64,000 bases of DNA from Agathobaculum sp. Marseille-P7918 (GCF_900625105.1 NZ_UYYD01000011.1:1-64000), one strand, 5' to 3'. Positions 52,923-62,008 are shown, numbered from the stretch's first letter. Numbers and translations: made by a program. Notes: generated from the letters alone by a model not told the origin.

Positions 52923-53559
52923 TGCGCGCCTCTTTCACGATCTCAACCGACTTCTTGCACAGGTCGGTGATTTCGTCCCACTTGCCGTTGTCGATCAGGT
53001 CAGCGGTAACCATGTAGGAGCCGCCGCAGGCAGCGATAACCGGGTTCTTGATGTAATCAGCCAGATTCTTGAGGTTGATGCCGCCGGTCGGCATGACCTT
53101 GAACATCGGGAACGGAGCGCTCATGGCCTTGATCTTGGCGATGCCGCCGGACTGCTCAGCGGGGAAGAACTTAACGACTTCCAGACCGAACTTGTAGGCG
53201 GTGTGATAATCCGTGGGCGAGCTGCAGCCGGGGAATACTGCGATGCCAACCTTCTGGCAGTAAGCAACGATTTCGGGATCCATGCCGGGGGTGACGATGA
53301 ACTCTGCGCCGGCGGCCATCGCTTCGTCAACCTGTGCGGTGGTCAGAACCGTGCCGGCACCGACACACATTTCCGGGAAGTTGTCATGCATCAGCTTGAT
53401 GGCGGTTGCGGCGCCAGCAGCACGGAAGGTGACCTCGGCAGCCGGGACACCACCGGCAATCAAAGCTTTTGCCAGCGGGATAGCGTCACGTTCCGGATTG
53501 TTGAGCTTGATGACAGGTACTACACCGATGGACTGAAACTTTTTCTCGATCTCATTCAT
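52915..53559 (-). CDS. eda: KDPG/KHG aldolase
   Basis: The 214-residue class I aldolase cleaves 2-keto-3-deoxy-6-phosphogluconate to pyruvate and glyceraldehyde-3-phosphate. It shows AAEVTFRA (catalytic Glu), GAGTVLT and the Schiff-base Lys in VVKFFPAEQSGG (about 134). First gene of the operon; the ATG follows GGAGGAA. It is divergent from the IclR regulator. Confidence 0.93.
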   Translation of the reverse strand: MNEIEKKFQSIGVVPVIKLNNPERDAIPLAKALIAGGVPAAEVTFRAAGAATAIKLMHDNFPEMCVGAGTVLTTAQVDEAMAAGAEFIVTPGMDPEIVAYCQKVGIAVFPGCSSPTDYHTAYKFGLEVVKFFPAEQSGGIAKIKAMSAPFPMFKVMPTGGINLKNLADYIKNPVIAACGGSYMVTADLIDNGKWDEITDLCKKSVEIVKEARNG

Positions 53560-53621
53560 TGCATTCTTCCTCCATGTTTCATATTGCGGAATGGCGTTTC
53601 ACAAATCCGCTTGATGATTTT

Positions 53622-53649
53622 ATTATAAAACTTTACCGTCAGATTGCAA
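53622..53649 (-). promoter_or_regulatory. Promoter of the eda-VOC-kdgK operon
   Basis: Minus-strand TTGCAA (53644-53649), 16-bp spacer, TATAAT (53622-53627). The intergenic region also holds TCCATT-AA-AATGGA (53702-53715), a possible IclR-family operator. Confidence 0.7.
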
Positions 53650-53752
53650 GAGTTTTTCGCAAACAATCTGTGCAAAGTTTCTCTTGTATTTTTGGTGAAA
53701 ATCCATTAAAATGGAACAAGGTTTTATAATGTGGAACGAAAGGGGCCTCGTT

Positions 53753-54532
53753 ATGGCAGAATCCTCTTCGGTACAGTCGCTCGACCGTGCCTTTGACCTG
53801 CTGGAGCTGTTGTGCAAGAGCAGAAACGGGATGACGATCGGTTTGTTGTCGGCGGAAACCGGCCTGCACAAGAGCACGGTGCACCGCCTGCTGTCCAGCA
53901 TGTGCACGCGCGGCTATGTGCAGCGCGACGCGGCGACCAGCATCTATCGGGCGGGCATGCGCCTGTGCGAACTGAGCAGTTATATTATGGATAATCTGGA
54001 TGTGGTGGAGCGCGCGCGCCTGCCGATGGAGCAGCTCGGGCAGGAGACCAATGAGACCGTCCATCTGGTCATGCAGGAAGAGCGCGATATCGTCTATATC
54101 CATAAGGTGGAAAGCAGCCGCGGCGCGATCCGTATGTTCTCGCGCATCGGCATGCGCCGGCCGCTGTACTGCACGGGTGTGGGCAAGGCCATCCTTGCCA
54201 CCTGGCCGGACAGCGAAGTGCATGAGCTGTGGCAGGAGAGCAACGTCAAACCGTGGACGGCGCATACCATCGTGTCCGAGGATGCGTTTTTCCGCGAGCT
54301 GGAGCGCGTGCGCCGTCTGGGCTACGCGCTGGATGATGAGGAAAATGAGCTTGGCGTGCGCTGCATTGCGGCGGCGATCCCGGATTACCGCGGCCGCGCG
54401 TCCTATGCGGTTTCGGTTTCCGCGCCGATCAGCCGCATGTCGGATGAGCGCATCGCGGCCCTGCGCGGCCCGCTGCTGCGCGCGTGCGACGAGATCGCGG
54501 CGGCGCTGGGCGGCAGCATGAACCGTGCATAA
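53753..54532 (+). CDS. IclR-family regulator (KdgR-like)
   Basis: The 259-residue protein has the IclR winged HTH (residues 5-65: SVQSLDRAFDLLELLCKSRNGMTIGLLSAETGLHKSTVHRLLSSM) and the effector domain (RMFSRIGMRRPLYCTGVGKAILA ... GVRCIAAAIPDYRG). ATG at 53753 follows AAAGGGG. Divergent from the KDG operon; control of that operon in response to KDG, as for KdgR, is inferred from context. Confidence 0.87.
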   Translation: MAESSSVQSLDRAFDLLELLCKSRNGMTIGLLSAETGLHKSTVHRLLSSMCTRGYVQRDAATSIYRAGMRLCELSSYIMDNLDVVERARLPMEQLGQETNETVHLVMQEERDIVYIHKVESSRGAIRMFSRIGMRRPLYCTGVGKAILATWPDSEVHELWQESNVKPWTAHTIVSEDAFFRELERVRRLGYALDDEENELGVRCIAAAIPDYRGRASYAVSVSAPISRMSDERIAALRGPLLRACDEIAAALGGSMNRA

Positions 54533-54591
54533 CGCCGCAATGGCTACGGCAGTCTCGCCTCCGGGCGGGACGATAGAACAGGAGTGAATCA

Positions 54592-55614
54592 ATGGCAGTC
54601 ACATTGGCAGAGATCGCGGCGCTGGCCGGGGTCTCGCGCGGCACGGTGGACCGTGCCCTGAACAACCGCGGACGCGTGGACCCCAAGGTGGCCGCGCGGG
54701 TGCGGCGCATTGCGGTGGAAATGGGCTACCGGCCCAACCGCGCCGGCCGGATGCTGGCGCTGGCCAAGCACCCGATCAAGATCGGCGTGATCGTGCAGTC
54801 GGTGGAAACCATGTTTATGCATATGGTGTACGAGGAGACCAGCCGCGCCTGTGCGCGGCTCAAGAGCGAAGGGGCGGACGTGCTGCTGCGCCCGATCGAG
54901 GGCGTGGACGCGGCGCGTCAGCTGGAGGCGATCGACGAACTGGTTGCGGAAGGCATGAACGGCCTTGCCATCACCCCGGCGGAGGACGAAGCGGTGCGCG
55001 CGCGGCTGCGTGCGCTGTCGGAAGACATGCCGATCGTCACCTTCAACACCGACCTGCCGGAATGCGGCCGTATTTGCTATATTGGATCGGATAATTATGC
55101 CTGCGGCCGCGCCTGCGCGGGGCTGATGGACCTGCTGCTCGCCGGGGACGGCGAGGTGCTCGTGGTCGCGGGTCAGGAAAACAACCTGTCCCACCGGCAG
55201 AGGGTCGAGGGCTTCTGTGACGAAGCGGCGGCGCATTTCCCCGGCTTGCAGCTGCTGCCGCCCGAGACCTGCGGGGATGACCAGAAGCTGGCGCACGATA
55301 TCATCTGCCGTGCGGTGGCTGAGCATCCCGACCTGCGCGGGGTGTACGTTTCGGTCAACGGGCAGATCGGCGCGTGCGACGCGCTGCGCGAGCTGGGTCT
55401 GCAAGGGAAGGTGCACCTAATTTGCCATGACCTGTCCGAAATCAACGCGGCCAACATCCGCGCGGGGCTGATCGATTTTCTGATCGACCAGGATGCACGC
55501 CTGCAAGGGGTGCGTCCGGTCAAGCTGCTGCTCGACTATCTGCTGGTGGGCGAAAAACCGGAAACCGACCGGATTCTGGCGCGCATTGATATCCGCAACC
55601 GGTATAATGTCTGA
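54592..55614 (+). CDS. LacI-family regulator
   Basis: The 340-residue protein has the LacI HTH (residues 2-50: VTLAEIAALAGVSRGTVDRALNNRGRVDPKVAARVRRIAVEMGYRPN) and a periplasmic-binding-like sugar domain (IGVIVQSVETMFMHMVYEE, GLAITPAEDEAVRARL, CYIGSDNYACGRACAGL). ATG follows CAGGAGTG. It follows the IclR gene and precedes an esterase, so it may control uptake or release of a plant-derived sugar. Confidence 0.88.
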   Translation: MAVTLAEIAALAGVSRGTVDRALNNRGRVDPKVAARVRRIAVEMGYRPNRAGRMLALAKHPIKIGVIVQSVETMFMHMVYEETSRACARLKSEGADVLLRPIEGVDAARQLEAIDELVAEGMNGLAITPAEDEAVRARLRALSEDMPIVTFNTDLPECGRICYIGSDNYACGRACAGLMDLLLAGDGEVLVVAGQENNLSHRQRVEGFCDEAAAHFPGLQLLPPETCGDDQKLAHDIICRAVAEHPDLRGVYVSVNGQIGACDALRELGLQGKVHLICHDLSEINAANIRAGLIDFLIDQDARLQGVRPVKLLLDYLLVGEKPETDRILARIDIRNRYNV

Positions 55615-55638
55615 TTGCGGCAAAGGAGGAAGCCATCC

Positions 55639-56412
55639 ATGATGGAACAGGTACAGCTGCTGTACGGTGTGCTGCGGCATTTCGGCGCGGCGGCGGGGGA
55701 GCGCAAGCCCGCGCTGGTGATCTGCCCGGGCGGCGGATATGAATTCTGTTCGATCCGCGAGGGTGCGCCCGTGGCGCGGGCGTTCGCGCGCGACGGGATC
55801 GAGTCGTTTGTGCTCGAATACGACTGTATGGACGCGCCGCTCGGCACGCGGCCGGTGCGCACGCTGGCCGCGGCGGTCGCATGGGTGCGGCAGAATGCCG
55901 CGCGCTTCGGCGTGGATGCAAACCGCATCGCGGTCGGCGGGTTTTCCGCCGGCGGGCATCTGGCGGGCACGCTCGCGGCCGTGTGGAACAAGCCGGACTG
56001 GTTTGCACCGGGCACCGATCTGGAACAGCACCGGCCGTATGCCGCGGCGCTGTGGTATCCGGTCGTGTCCGCGGGGGCGTACGCGCACCGCGGCAGCTTT
56101 GTGCAGCTGGCGGGCGAGGACGAACACCGCCAGCAGGCGTTTTCGCTGGAAACGCTGGTGGACGCGAATACGCCGCCGGTGTTTTTGTGGCATACGCTGA
56201 CCGACGCGACCGTGCCGGTCGAAAATACGCTGCTGCTCGAGGCCGCGCTGCGGAAAGCGGGCGTGCCGCATGAAGTGCATCTGTTCCCGCGGGGCGTGCA
56301 TGGCTTGGCGCTGGCGGATTTTGAAACCTATGACCCCGCAGGCGGCCGCCGCCCGGACCGGCATGTGGCCCGGTGGCAGGCGCTGTGCGCGGAGTGGCTG
56401 AAGGAGATATAA
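55639..56412 (+). CDS. Alpha/beta hydrolase, carbohydrate esterase type
   Basis: The 257-residue protein has the oxyanion segment VICPGGGYEFCS, nucleophile elbow GGFSAGGHLAGTL (Ser about 107), Asp in HTLTDATVPVENT and His in PRGVHGLALAD. The pattern suits acetyl-xylan esterase-like BD-FAE enzymes. AAAGGAGG lies nine bases before ATG. With LacI, IclR and KDG genes it suggests pectin or xylan oligomer use. Confidence 0.82.
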   Translation: MMEQVQLLYGVLRHFGAAAGERKPALVICPGGGYEFCSIREGAPVARAFARDGIESFVLEYDCMDAPLGTRPVRTLAAAVAWVRQNAARFGVDANRIAVGGFSAGGHLAGTLAAVWNKPDWFAPGTDLEQHRPYAAALWYPVVSAGAYAHRGSFVQLAGEDEHRQQAFSLETLVDANTPPVFLWHTLTDATVPVENTLLLEAALRKAGVPHEVHLFPRGVHGLALADFETYDPAGGRRPDRHVARWQALCAEWLKEI

Positions 56413-56414
56413 CC

Positions 56415-56912
56415 ATGGAAATACAACGCACACAGCGGTCGGACCTGCCGGTGCTGCTCGATATTTTCGTGGGCGCGCGCCGCTTTATGGCGCAGAACGG
56501 CAACCCGCACCAGTGGGGCGACCGGTTCCCGACGCGCGAGATGCTGGAAGCGGACATTGCGGCGGGGCACAGCTTTGTCTGCCTGGACGGCGGCCGCATC
56601 GTCGCGACCTTTTGCTTTTCCACGGCGGGCGAGCCGACCTACCGGGTCATCCGCGAAGGCGCGTGGCTGGACGACGCGCCCTACGGCGTGGTGCACCGCA
56701 TCGCGGCGGCCGAACAGGGGCACGGCGCGGCGGCGTACTGCCTGGAGTGGTGCCTGCAGCAGTGCGGCAACATCCGCATCGACACCCACCGCGACAACAA
56801 GCCGATGCAGCGGCTGCTCGCGCGTCTGGGCTACACCTACTGCGGGCTGATCGACCTGGAAAACGGCCGCGGCGAGCGGCTCGCGTTCCAGAAACGGCTG
56901 GCACAAGCGTAA
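56415..56912 (+). CDS. GNAT acetyltransferase
   Basis: The 165-residue GNAT-fold protein (LPVLLDIFVGARRFMAQNGNPHQWGDRFPT, ... GVVHRIAAAEQGHGAAAYCLEWCLQQCGNIRIDTHRDNKPMQRLLARLGYTYCG) has the acetyl-CoA-binding region shortened compared with the usual Q/RxxGxG/A. It starts two bases after the esterase stop and is probably co-transcribed. Substrate unknown. Confidence 0.78.
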   Translation: MEIQRTQRSDLPVLLDIFVGARRFMAQNGNPHQWGDRFPTREMLEADIAAGHSFVCLDGGRIVATFCFSTAGEPTYRVIREGAWLDDAPYGVVHRIAAAEQGHGAAAYCLEWCLQQCGNIRIDTHRDNKPMQRLLARLGYTYCGLIDLENGRGERLAFQKRLAQA

Positions 56913-56918
56913 CCCAAC

Positions 56919-56950
56919 AACCACCTCGAAAAAGAGGTGGTTTTTCTTTT
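56919..56950 (+). terminator. Terminator after the IclR-to-GNAT operon
   Basis: 9-bp stem AACCACCTC/GAGGTGGTT with AAAAA loop and T-tract. Confidence 0.9.
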
Positions 56951-56970
56951 GTAAAAAACAAAATGAAAGA

Positions 56971-56999
56971 TTGACTTTAATAAAATTAAAGTATATACT
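56971..56999 (+). promoter_or_regulatory. Promoter of the DUF2089 operon
   Basis: TTGACT, 17-bp spacer, TATACT, 24 bases upstream of the ATG at 57024. Confidence 0.82.
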
Positions 57000-57023
57000 G
57001 AAGATACCGAAAGGGGTGACAGC

Positions 57024-57335
57024 ATGGCGATCGAGGTGCTTCCCGGCTGGATGGCGCAGCTCGAGGAAGAGGACGTGGCGTTTATCAAGCGGTTTGTGCT
57101 CGCGTCCGGCTCGCTCAAGCAGATCGCGGGCGAATACGGCGTGACCTATCCGACCGTGCGCCTGCGGCTCGACCGGCTGATCCAGAAAATCGAGCTGGGC
57201 GAGCGGGAGGACGAGGACCCCTATGTCGCGCTCATCAAGCGGCTGGCGGTGAACGACAAACTGGATTTTGACACCGCGAAGATTTTGATTCACGAATACA
57301 AAAAACGCCGCGCGGATGGCGCAGCGAAGGGATAG
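57024..57335 (+). CDS. DUF2089-family HTH protein
   Basis: The 103-residue protein has the DUF2089 core WMAQLEEEDVAFIKRFVLASGSLKQIAGEYGVTYPTVRLRLDRLI, an HTH followed by a helical tail. It is the first gene of a three-gene operon with two related small membrane proteins, and may control them. ATG follows AAAGGGGTG. Confidence 0.82.
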   Translation: MAIEVLPGWMAQLEEEDVAFIKRFVLASGSLKQIAGEYGVTYPTVRLRLDRLIQKIELGEREDEDPYVALIKRLAVNDKLDFDTAKILIHEYKKRRADGAAKG

Positions 57336-57349
57336 GGAGGTGCGTTTTT

Positions 57350-57700
57350 ATGGCAAAACTCGATACGATGGCAATCGGGGTGACTGCGATCAACCTGTGT
57401 CTGTGGCTTGCGATTCTGGTGGGGATCATCGCGCTGCAGGTGTGGCTGTCGCGGCGCAAAGCGTGGTGGCCGGGGCTGGTGCTGCCGGTGTGCACGCTGC
57501 CGGGCGTGCTGCTCGTGCTGCCCAATGTGCTGCTCAACGCCCTGTCGCAGGCCGAAAACGCGGGACAGGCGCTGCTGTCGGTGCTCGGCTCGGCGCTTTG
57601 CCTGCTGCCGACGCTCGTGCTGCTGGCGGTGTATTGGCTGTGCCGCCGCAGCGAAAAACGCAAAAGGCAGATCGAGAAAATGAATATTCAAGATCTGTAA
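57350..57700 (+). CDS. Small membrane protein, paralogue 1
   Basis: The 116-residue protein has an N-terminal hydrophobic helix, the motif LQVWLSRRKAWWPGLVLP, two further hydrophobic segments and a basic tail ending KMNIQDL. The next gene has the same motif and the same tail. Function unknown; with DUF2089 it may form a membrane stress unit. Confidence 0.72.
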   Translation: MAKLDTMAIGVTAINLCLWLAILVGIIALQVWLSRRKAWWPGLVLPVCTLPGVLLVLPNVLLNALSQAENAGQALLSVLGSALCLLPTLVLLAVYWLCRRSEKRKRQIEKMNIQDL

Positions 57701-57720
57701 GTAGGAAAGGAGAGTAGAAC

Positions 57721-58059
57721 ATGTTTTTCCCGTTTCGTATTTTGATCTTGCTGCTGCTGGTGGCGGCGGTGCTGGCGCTGCAGGTGTGGTTGTCGCGGCG
57801 CAAGGCGTGGTGGCCCGGACTGGTGCTGCCCGCGCTGGAAATCGCCTATTCTGTTTTCGCCATCATTTCCGCGATCGCAGGCTATTATCAGGCGTATGGC
57901 AGGGCCGTGCCGGTGACGGCGTCGCTGATTGGGGATGCTTTTCTCGTGTTTTTGCAGTGCAATATTTTCACGGTCGTGCTGCTCGCAGTCTATTTTATCT
58001 GCCGCCACAGCGAAAAACGCAAAAAGCAGCTCGATAAAATGAACATTCAGGATTTATAA
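57721..58059 (+). CDS. Small membrane protein, paralogue 2
   Basis: The 112-residue protein shares ALQVWLSRRKAWWPGLVLP, a central pair of membrane segments and the C-terminal SEKRKKQLDKMNIQDL with the gene before it, but the middle differs. ATG follows AAAGGAG. This looks like tandem duplication followed by divergence. Confidence 0.72.
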   Translation: MFFPFRILILLLLVAAVLALQVWLSRRKAWWPGLVLPALEIAYSVFAIISAIAGYYQAYGRAVPVTASLIGDAFLVFLQCNIFTVVLLAVYFICRHSEKRKKQLDKMNIQDL

Positions 58060-58064
58060 ACAAA

Positions 58065-58110
58065 AACCGCCGTCCCGGACAGACGCATCCGGACGGCGGC
58101 TTTCTTTTTT
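58065..58110. terminator. Terminator between convergent genes
   Basis: GCCGTCC (58069-58075) / GGACGGC stem followed by a T-tract (TTTCTTTTTTT) at about 58101-58111. Confidence 0.82.
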
Positions 58111-58631
58111 TAAATTTCGGGCAACGCTTTGCGGCGTGCGGGGGACAGATAACCGCCGACGGCGGCGGCCATCTCTCTGGAAGCGACGACCTTGTCGGCC
58201 AGCGTGACGATCCACGCGATGCGCGTGCGCGGCATGGCTGCAAGAGGGAACATATGCCGTGCGATGGCTTCGCATTCCGTGTCGGAAAGACCGAACATGC
58301 ATTTGGCGCGTTCGGCCGCGATATGCCCGTGCACAAAGGCATGCATGCGCATGACGCGCTGGATGCCGGAATACCGGTGCAGATAGCGGCGGAAAAGGTC
58401 TCCGCGCCAATCATAGCCGAAAAAGTCATGCAGCAGCGCTGCACGGACGACAGAAGCGGTCTCGTCCTCGGACAGACGCATCCGACGGGCGATGGCATAA
58501 GCTGCTTCCGCCACAGCAACCGAATGGTCATAGACCGAATTGTCGGCGCCGTGATGCTGAAACAGGCGCAGCTGCTGGAAGCGTGGATGCTCCAGAATGT
58601 GTCCCACAAGCTGCTGGATTTCGCTGTCCAC
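58110..58631 (-). CDS. HD-domain phosphohydrolase
   Basis: The 173-residue protein has HD-superfamily ligands: His in YDHSVAVAEAAYAIARR, AALLHDFFGYD (His-Asp), two His in HAFVHGH and Asp in ADKVVASRE. It could act on nucleotides. GTG follows GGGGTGAGG. Stand-alone gene. Confidence 0.78.
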   Translation of the reverse strand: MDSEIQQLVGHILEHPRFQQLRLFQHHGADNSVYDHSVAVAEAAYAIARRMRLSEDETASVVRAALLHDFFGYDWRGDLFRRYLHRYSGIQRVMRMHAFVHGHIAAERAKCMFGLSDTECEAIARHMFPLAAMPRTRIAWIVTLADKVVASREMAAAVGGYLSPARRKALPEI

Positions 58632-58722
58632 TGGACCTCACCCCTTTCGTTTTGCTCTGCTTTTATTATAGTGCGCAGGCTGCACAAAAACAATGGGAAA
58701 ATTGTTACATTATTGTGACATT

Positions 58723-60069
58723 TTACCCGAGCGGCGCGAGCAGCCGCCGCGTCACGCGCCGGTGCAGCAGCAGGGCGGCCACAAGACCGGCCGCTTCGGC
58801 AAGCGGGAAGGCGAACCAGACGGCATTGAGGCTCAGCCGCGCGAGCAGCACTGCCGCGGGCAGGATGACGATCAGCTGGCGGAGCAGCGCGACCCAGAGC
58901 GATTCGCTGCCGCGGCCCAGCCCCTGCATACAGCCCGACAGGATGACCGACGCGCCGGCAAAGCAGAAGGACGCGGAAATGATGCGGATGGCGGGCACGC
59001 CGAGCGCGAGCATCGCGTCCGACGCGTCAAACAGGCGCAGAAGCGGCACGGGCAGCGCTTCAAACAGCACGGTGCCCGCCGCCATGATGCCGACGGCGAG
59101 ATAGAGCGCATAGCGGGTGATGCGCTCGATGCGGCGGCGGTTTTTTGCGCCGAAGTTGTAGCCGATCATCGGGATCAGCGCGTTATTGAGGCCGTACACC
59201 GGCATAAAGAGGAAGTTTTGCAGCTTGTAGTACACGCCGTAAAAGCTGACCGCGGTCTGCGAAAACGGCATCAGGATGCGGTTGAGGCCGACGGTCAGGA
59301 TGCTCAGCAGCGACTGCTGCACGGTCGCGGGCAGGCCGATGCGCACGATTTCGCCCAAAATAGCGCCGTCCGGGCGGAACCCGCGCACTTGCAGCTGTAC
59401 GTCGTGGTTGAACCGCACGTTGATGAAAAAGCCGATGCTCATGGCGATGATCTGGGACAGGACGGTCGCGAGCGCGGCGCCCGTTGTGCCGAGGGCGGGG
59501 AAGCCCAGCAGCCCGAAAATCATGATTGGGTCGAGGATGCAGTTGAGCACCGCGCCGATCAGCTGGGTGACCATGTGGTAAACCGTGTTGCCGGTCGCCT
59601 GCATCAGGCGCTCGGCCACGAACAGCAAAAACACCCCGCAGGAGGCCACCGTCACGACCGTGATATAGCTCGTGCCCATCTCGATGACGGCGGGCACTTC
59701 GGTGAACGCCGCGATGAACGCCCGCCCGAACAGCAGGCCGAGCACCGCGAACACCAGCCAGAAGCACACGGACAGGAACACGCCGTTGACGGCGACCGCG
59801 TTGGCCTCCGCCTGCCTTTTCTGCCCGAGCCGCCGCGAGAGCAGCGCGTTGACGCCTACGCCCGTGCCGGTCGCGACCGCGATCATCAAAAGCTGCACCG
59901 GGAAGGCCAGTGACACCGCGGTCAGCGCGTCCTCGCTGATGCGCGCGACGAACGCGCTGTCCACAATGTTGTAGAGCGCCTGCACCAGCATGGACAGCAT
60001 GATCGGGAAGGACATCGTTATAATTAACTTGCCTTCGGGCATCGTTCCCATTTTGTTTTCTGAAGACAT
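58723..60069 (-). CDS. MATE-family efflux transporter
   Basis: The 448-residue protein has twelve hydrophobic segments and MATE family features (FPIMLSMLVQALYNIVDSAFVARIS, GTGVGVNALLSRRLGQKRQAEAN, GCMQGLGRGSESL). Substrates are usually cationic drugs exchanged for Na+ or H+. Start is the ATG after GGAGGGAACCGGA (60069) rather than the one at 60084, which overlaps the ribosome site. Preceded by a run of four hairpins. Confidence 0.88.
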   Translation of the reverse strand: MSSENKMGTMPEGKLIITMSFPIMLSMLVQALYNIVDSAFVARISEDALTAVSLAFPVQLLMIAVATGTGVGVNALLSRRLGQKRQAEANAVAVNGVFLSVCFWLVFAVLGLLFGRAFIAAFTEVPAVIEMGTSYITVVTVASCGVFLLFVAERLMQATGNTVYHMVTQLIGAVLNCILDPIMIFGLLGFPALGTTGAALATVLSQIIAMSIGFFINVRFNHDVQLQVRGFRPDGAILGEIVRIGLPATVQQSLLSILTVGLNRILMPFSQTAVSFYGVYYKLQNFLFMPVYGLNNALIPMIGYNFGAKNRRRIERITRYALYLAVGIMAAGTVLFEALPVPLLRLFDASDAMLALGVPAIRIISASFCFAGASVILSGCMQGLGRGSESLWVALLRQLIVILPAAVLLARLSLNAVWFAFPLAEAAGLVAALLLHRRVTRRLLAPLG

Positions 60070-60089
60070 TCCGGTTCCCTCCATGTCGG

Positions 60090-60216
60090 ATAGGGGGTAT
60101 CCAATACCCCCTATCTACAAAAGCGGTTCCCGAAGAAACCGCTTTTGATACCCCTGGGCGCGGCCCAAGGCCGCTGGGTCGAGGGCAAAATCCGAGGCGC
60201 ATGTCCCCGGATTTTG
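60090..60216 (-). promoter_or_regulatory. Hairpin-rich region between the acetyltransferase and MATE genes
   Basis: Four hairpins follow one another: CAAAATCCG/CGGATTTTG (60186-60216), GGCGCGGCC/GGCCGC (60156-60174), AAAAGCGGTT/AACCGCTTTT (60119-60146) and ATAGGGGGTAT/ATACCCCCTAT (60090-60114). The last lies just before the MATE ribosome site, so either terminator plus leader or an attenuation device. Confidence 0.45.
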
Positions 60217-60257
60217 TTATTTTATGTCGCTTTGCTCCCGGCTGTGGCTGCAAACGA

Positions 60258-60701
60258 TCATTGGTCGATCACCATCTGCCGGTAGGGCAGGTCTTCAAAG
60301 CCCAGCGCGCGGTAGAGCGCCGCGGCGCGGGGATTTTCGTCGGTGACTTCCAGCCGGAAGCGTGCCGCGTCCGGATAGGCCGCGCGCACGGCGGCGATCA
60401 GCTGCTGGCCGATGCCCTGTCCGCGCAAGGCGTCCTCGACCATCAGCTCTTCCAGCCAGACGCACAGCCCGCCCGCTTCGTTCGACCAGGTGATCGCGCA
60501 TAGGCAGTAGGCGTGCGGCACGTCGCGTTCGTCCACCGCGACAAAGCAGCGGGCGTAGGGCGTGTCGCCCATCAAAAGGTCAAACGTGCGCGCGGCGTTT
60601 TGCGGGTCGATCGGGTGCGCGACCGCGGGCAGCGCGTAAAACGCGTGCACCATGCGGCAGAAGTGCGGTTTGTCCCACGGCAGGATCTCGCGAATCTCCA
60701 T
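60258..60701 (-). CDS. GNAT acetyltransferase
   Basis: The 147-residue GNAT enzyme has the acetyl-CoA motif EELMVEDALRGQGIGQQLIAAVRAAYPDAARFRLEVTDENPRAAALYRALGF (about 85-135), fully conserved. ATG starts one base after the metY stop, so translation is coupled. Substrate unknown. Confidence 0.87.
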   Translation of the reverse strand: MEIREILPWDKPHFCRMVHAFYALPAVAHPIDPQNAARTFDLLMGDTPYARCFVAVDERDVPHAYCLCAITWSNEAGGLCVWLEELMVEDALRGQGIGQQLIAAVRAAYPDAARFRLEVTDENPRAAALYRALGFEDLPYRQMVIDQ

Positions 60702-60702
60702 C

Positions 60703-61968
60703 TTAGATCTGCGCGAGCGCCTGATCGATGTCCGCGATGATGTCCTCGACGTTCTCGAGGCCGACCGACAGACGAACCAGACCCGGCTCGATGCCCGCGG
60801 CGACCAGCTGCTCGTCGGTCAGCTGACGGTGGGTCTCCGAGGCCGGATGCAGCACGCAGGTGCGGATGTCTGCGACGTGCACTTCGTTGCAGGCGAGCTT
60901 TACGCTGTCCATGAACTTCATCGCCGGGGTGCGGCCGCCCTTGATGTCGATGCTCATGACGCCCGAGCTGCCGAGCGGCAGGTACTTCTGCGCGCGCTCG
61001 TAATGCTCGTTGCCGGGCAGGGCAGGATAACGGACGGACGCGATCTTGTCCGACTTCTCCAGGTGCTTTGCGACCGTCAGCGCGTTCTCGCAGTACTGCT
61101 TCATGCGCACCGGCAGGGTTTCCAGGCCGAGGTTCAGCAGGAACGCGGAGTGCGCCGCCGGGTAGCAGCCGAAGTCACGCATCAGCTGCATGCGCGCCTT
61201 GATGATGTACGCCATGTTGCCGAAGTCGCGGGTGTAGGTGACGCCGTGGTAGCTCTCGTCCGGCTCGGTGAAGTCCGGGAACTTGCCGGAAGCCGACCAG
61301 TCGAACTTGCCACTGTCCACAATGACGCCGCCGCCCTGTACCGCGTGGCCGTCCATGTACTTGGTGGTCGAATGGGTGACGATGTCCGCGCCCCACTCGA
61401 ACGGGCGGCACAGGATCGGGGTGGCGAAGGTGTTGTCCACGATCAGCGGCACACCGTTCTTGTGCGCGATGTTCGCCCACTTCTCGATGTCGAATACGGT
61501 CAGCGCCGGGTTTGCGAGCGTCTCGCCGAACACGGCCTTGGTGTTTTCCTTAAACAGCTTCTGGATCTCTTCCTCGTCCGCTTCCGCGTCCGCCCAGATG
61601 CACTCGATGCCGAGCTTTTTGAGCGTCACGCCGAACAGGTTGATCGTGCCGCCGTAGATGGTGGTCGCGGCGATGAAGCTGTCGCCCGCCGAGCACAGGT
61701 TGAGGATGGCCAGCAGGTTGGCTGCTTGGCCGGAAGAGGTCAGCATCGCGCCGACGCCGCCCTCAAGAGCCGCGATCTTCTTTTCGACCGCGTCGCAGGT
61801 CGGGTTGGCAAAGCGCGAATACATGAACTCGGTCGGCATATCGAACAGGCCGGCGATGTGCGCGGTCGAATCGAAGCGGTAGGTGGTGGACTGGACGATC
61901 GGCATCACGCCCGGGCCGCCGTTTGCGGGCTTGTAGCCCTCGTGCAGACATTTGGTTTCAATTTTCAT
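60703..61968 (-). CDS. metY: O-acetylhomoserine sulfhydrylase
   Basis: The 421-residue PLP enzyme makes homocysteine or related thiols from O-acetylhomoserine. Family marks: CLHEGYKPANGGPGVMPIVQSTTYRF at the N-terminus, SSGQAANLLAIL, and the PLP Lys in VTHSTTKYMDGHAV. ATG at 61968 follows AAAGGAG; the frame runs upstream but lacks a ribosome site. Promoter at 62009-62037. Confidence 0.9.
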   Translation of the reverse strand: MKIETKCLHEGYKPANGGPGVMPIVQSTTYRFDSTAHIAGLFDMPTEFMYSRFANPTCDAVEKKIAALEGGVGAMLTSSGQAANLLAILNLCSAGDSFIAATTIYGGTINLFGVTLKKLGIECIWADAEADEEEIQKLFKENTKAVFGETLANPALTVFDIEKWANIAHKNGVPLIVDNTFATPILCRPFEWGADIVTHSTTKYMDGHAVQGGGVIVDSGKFDWSASGKFPDFTEPDESYHGVTYTRDFGNMAYIIKARMQLMRDFGCYPAAHSAFLLNLGLETLPVRMKQYCENALTVAKHLEKSDKIASVRYPALPGNEHYERAQKYLPLGSSGVMSIDIKGGRTPAMKFMDSVKLACNEVHVADIRTCVLHPASETHRQLTDEQLVAAGIEPGLVRLSVGLENVEDIIADIDQALAQI

Positions 61969-62008
61969 ATGATAAAACTCCTTTGCGGGGGATTGTTGAC
62001 ACAAGGGT

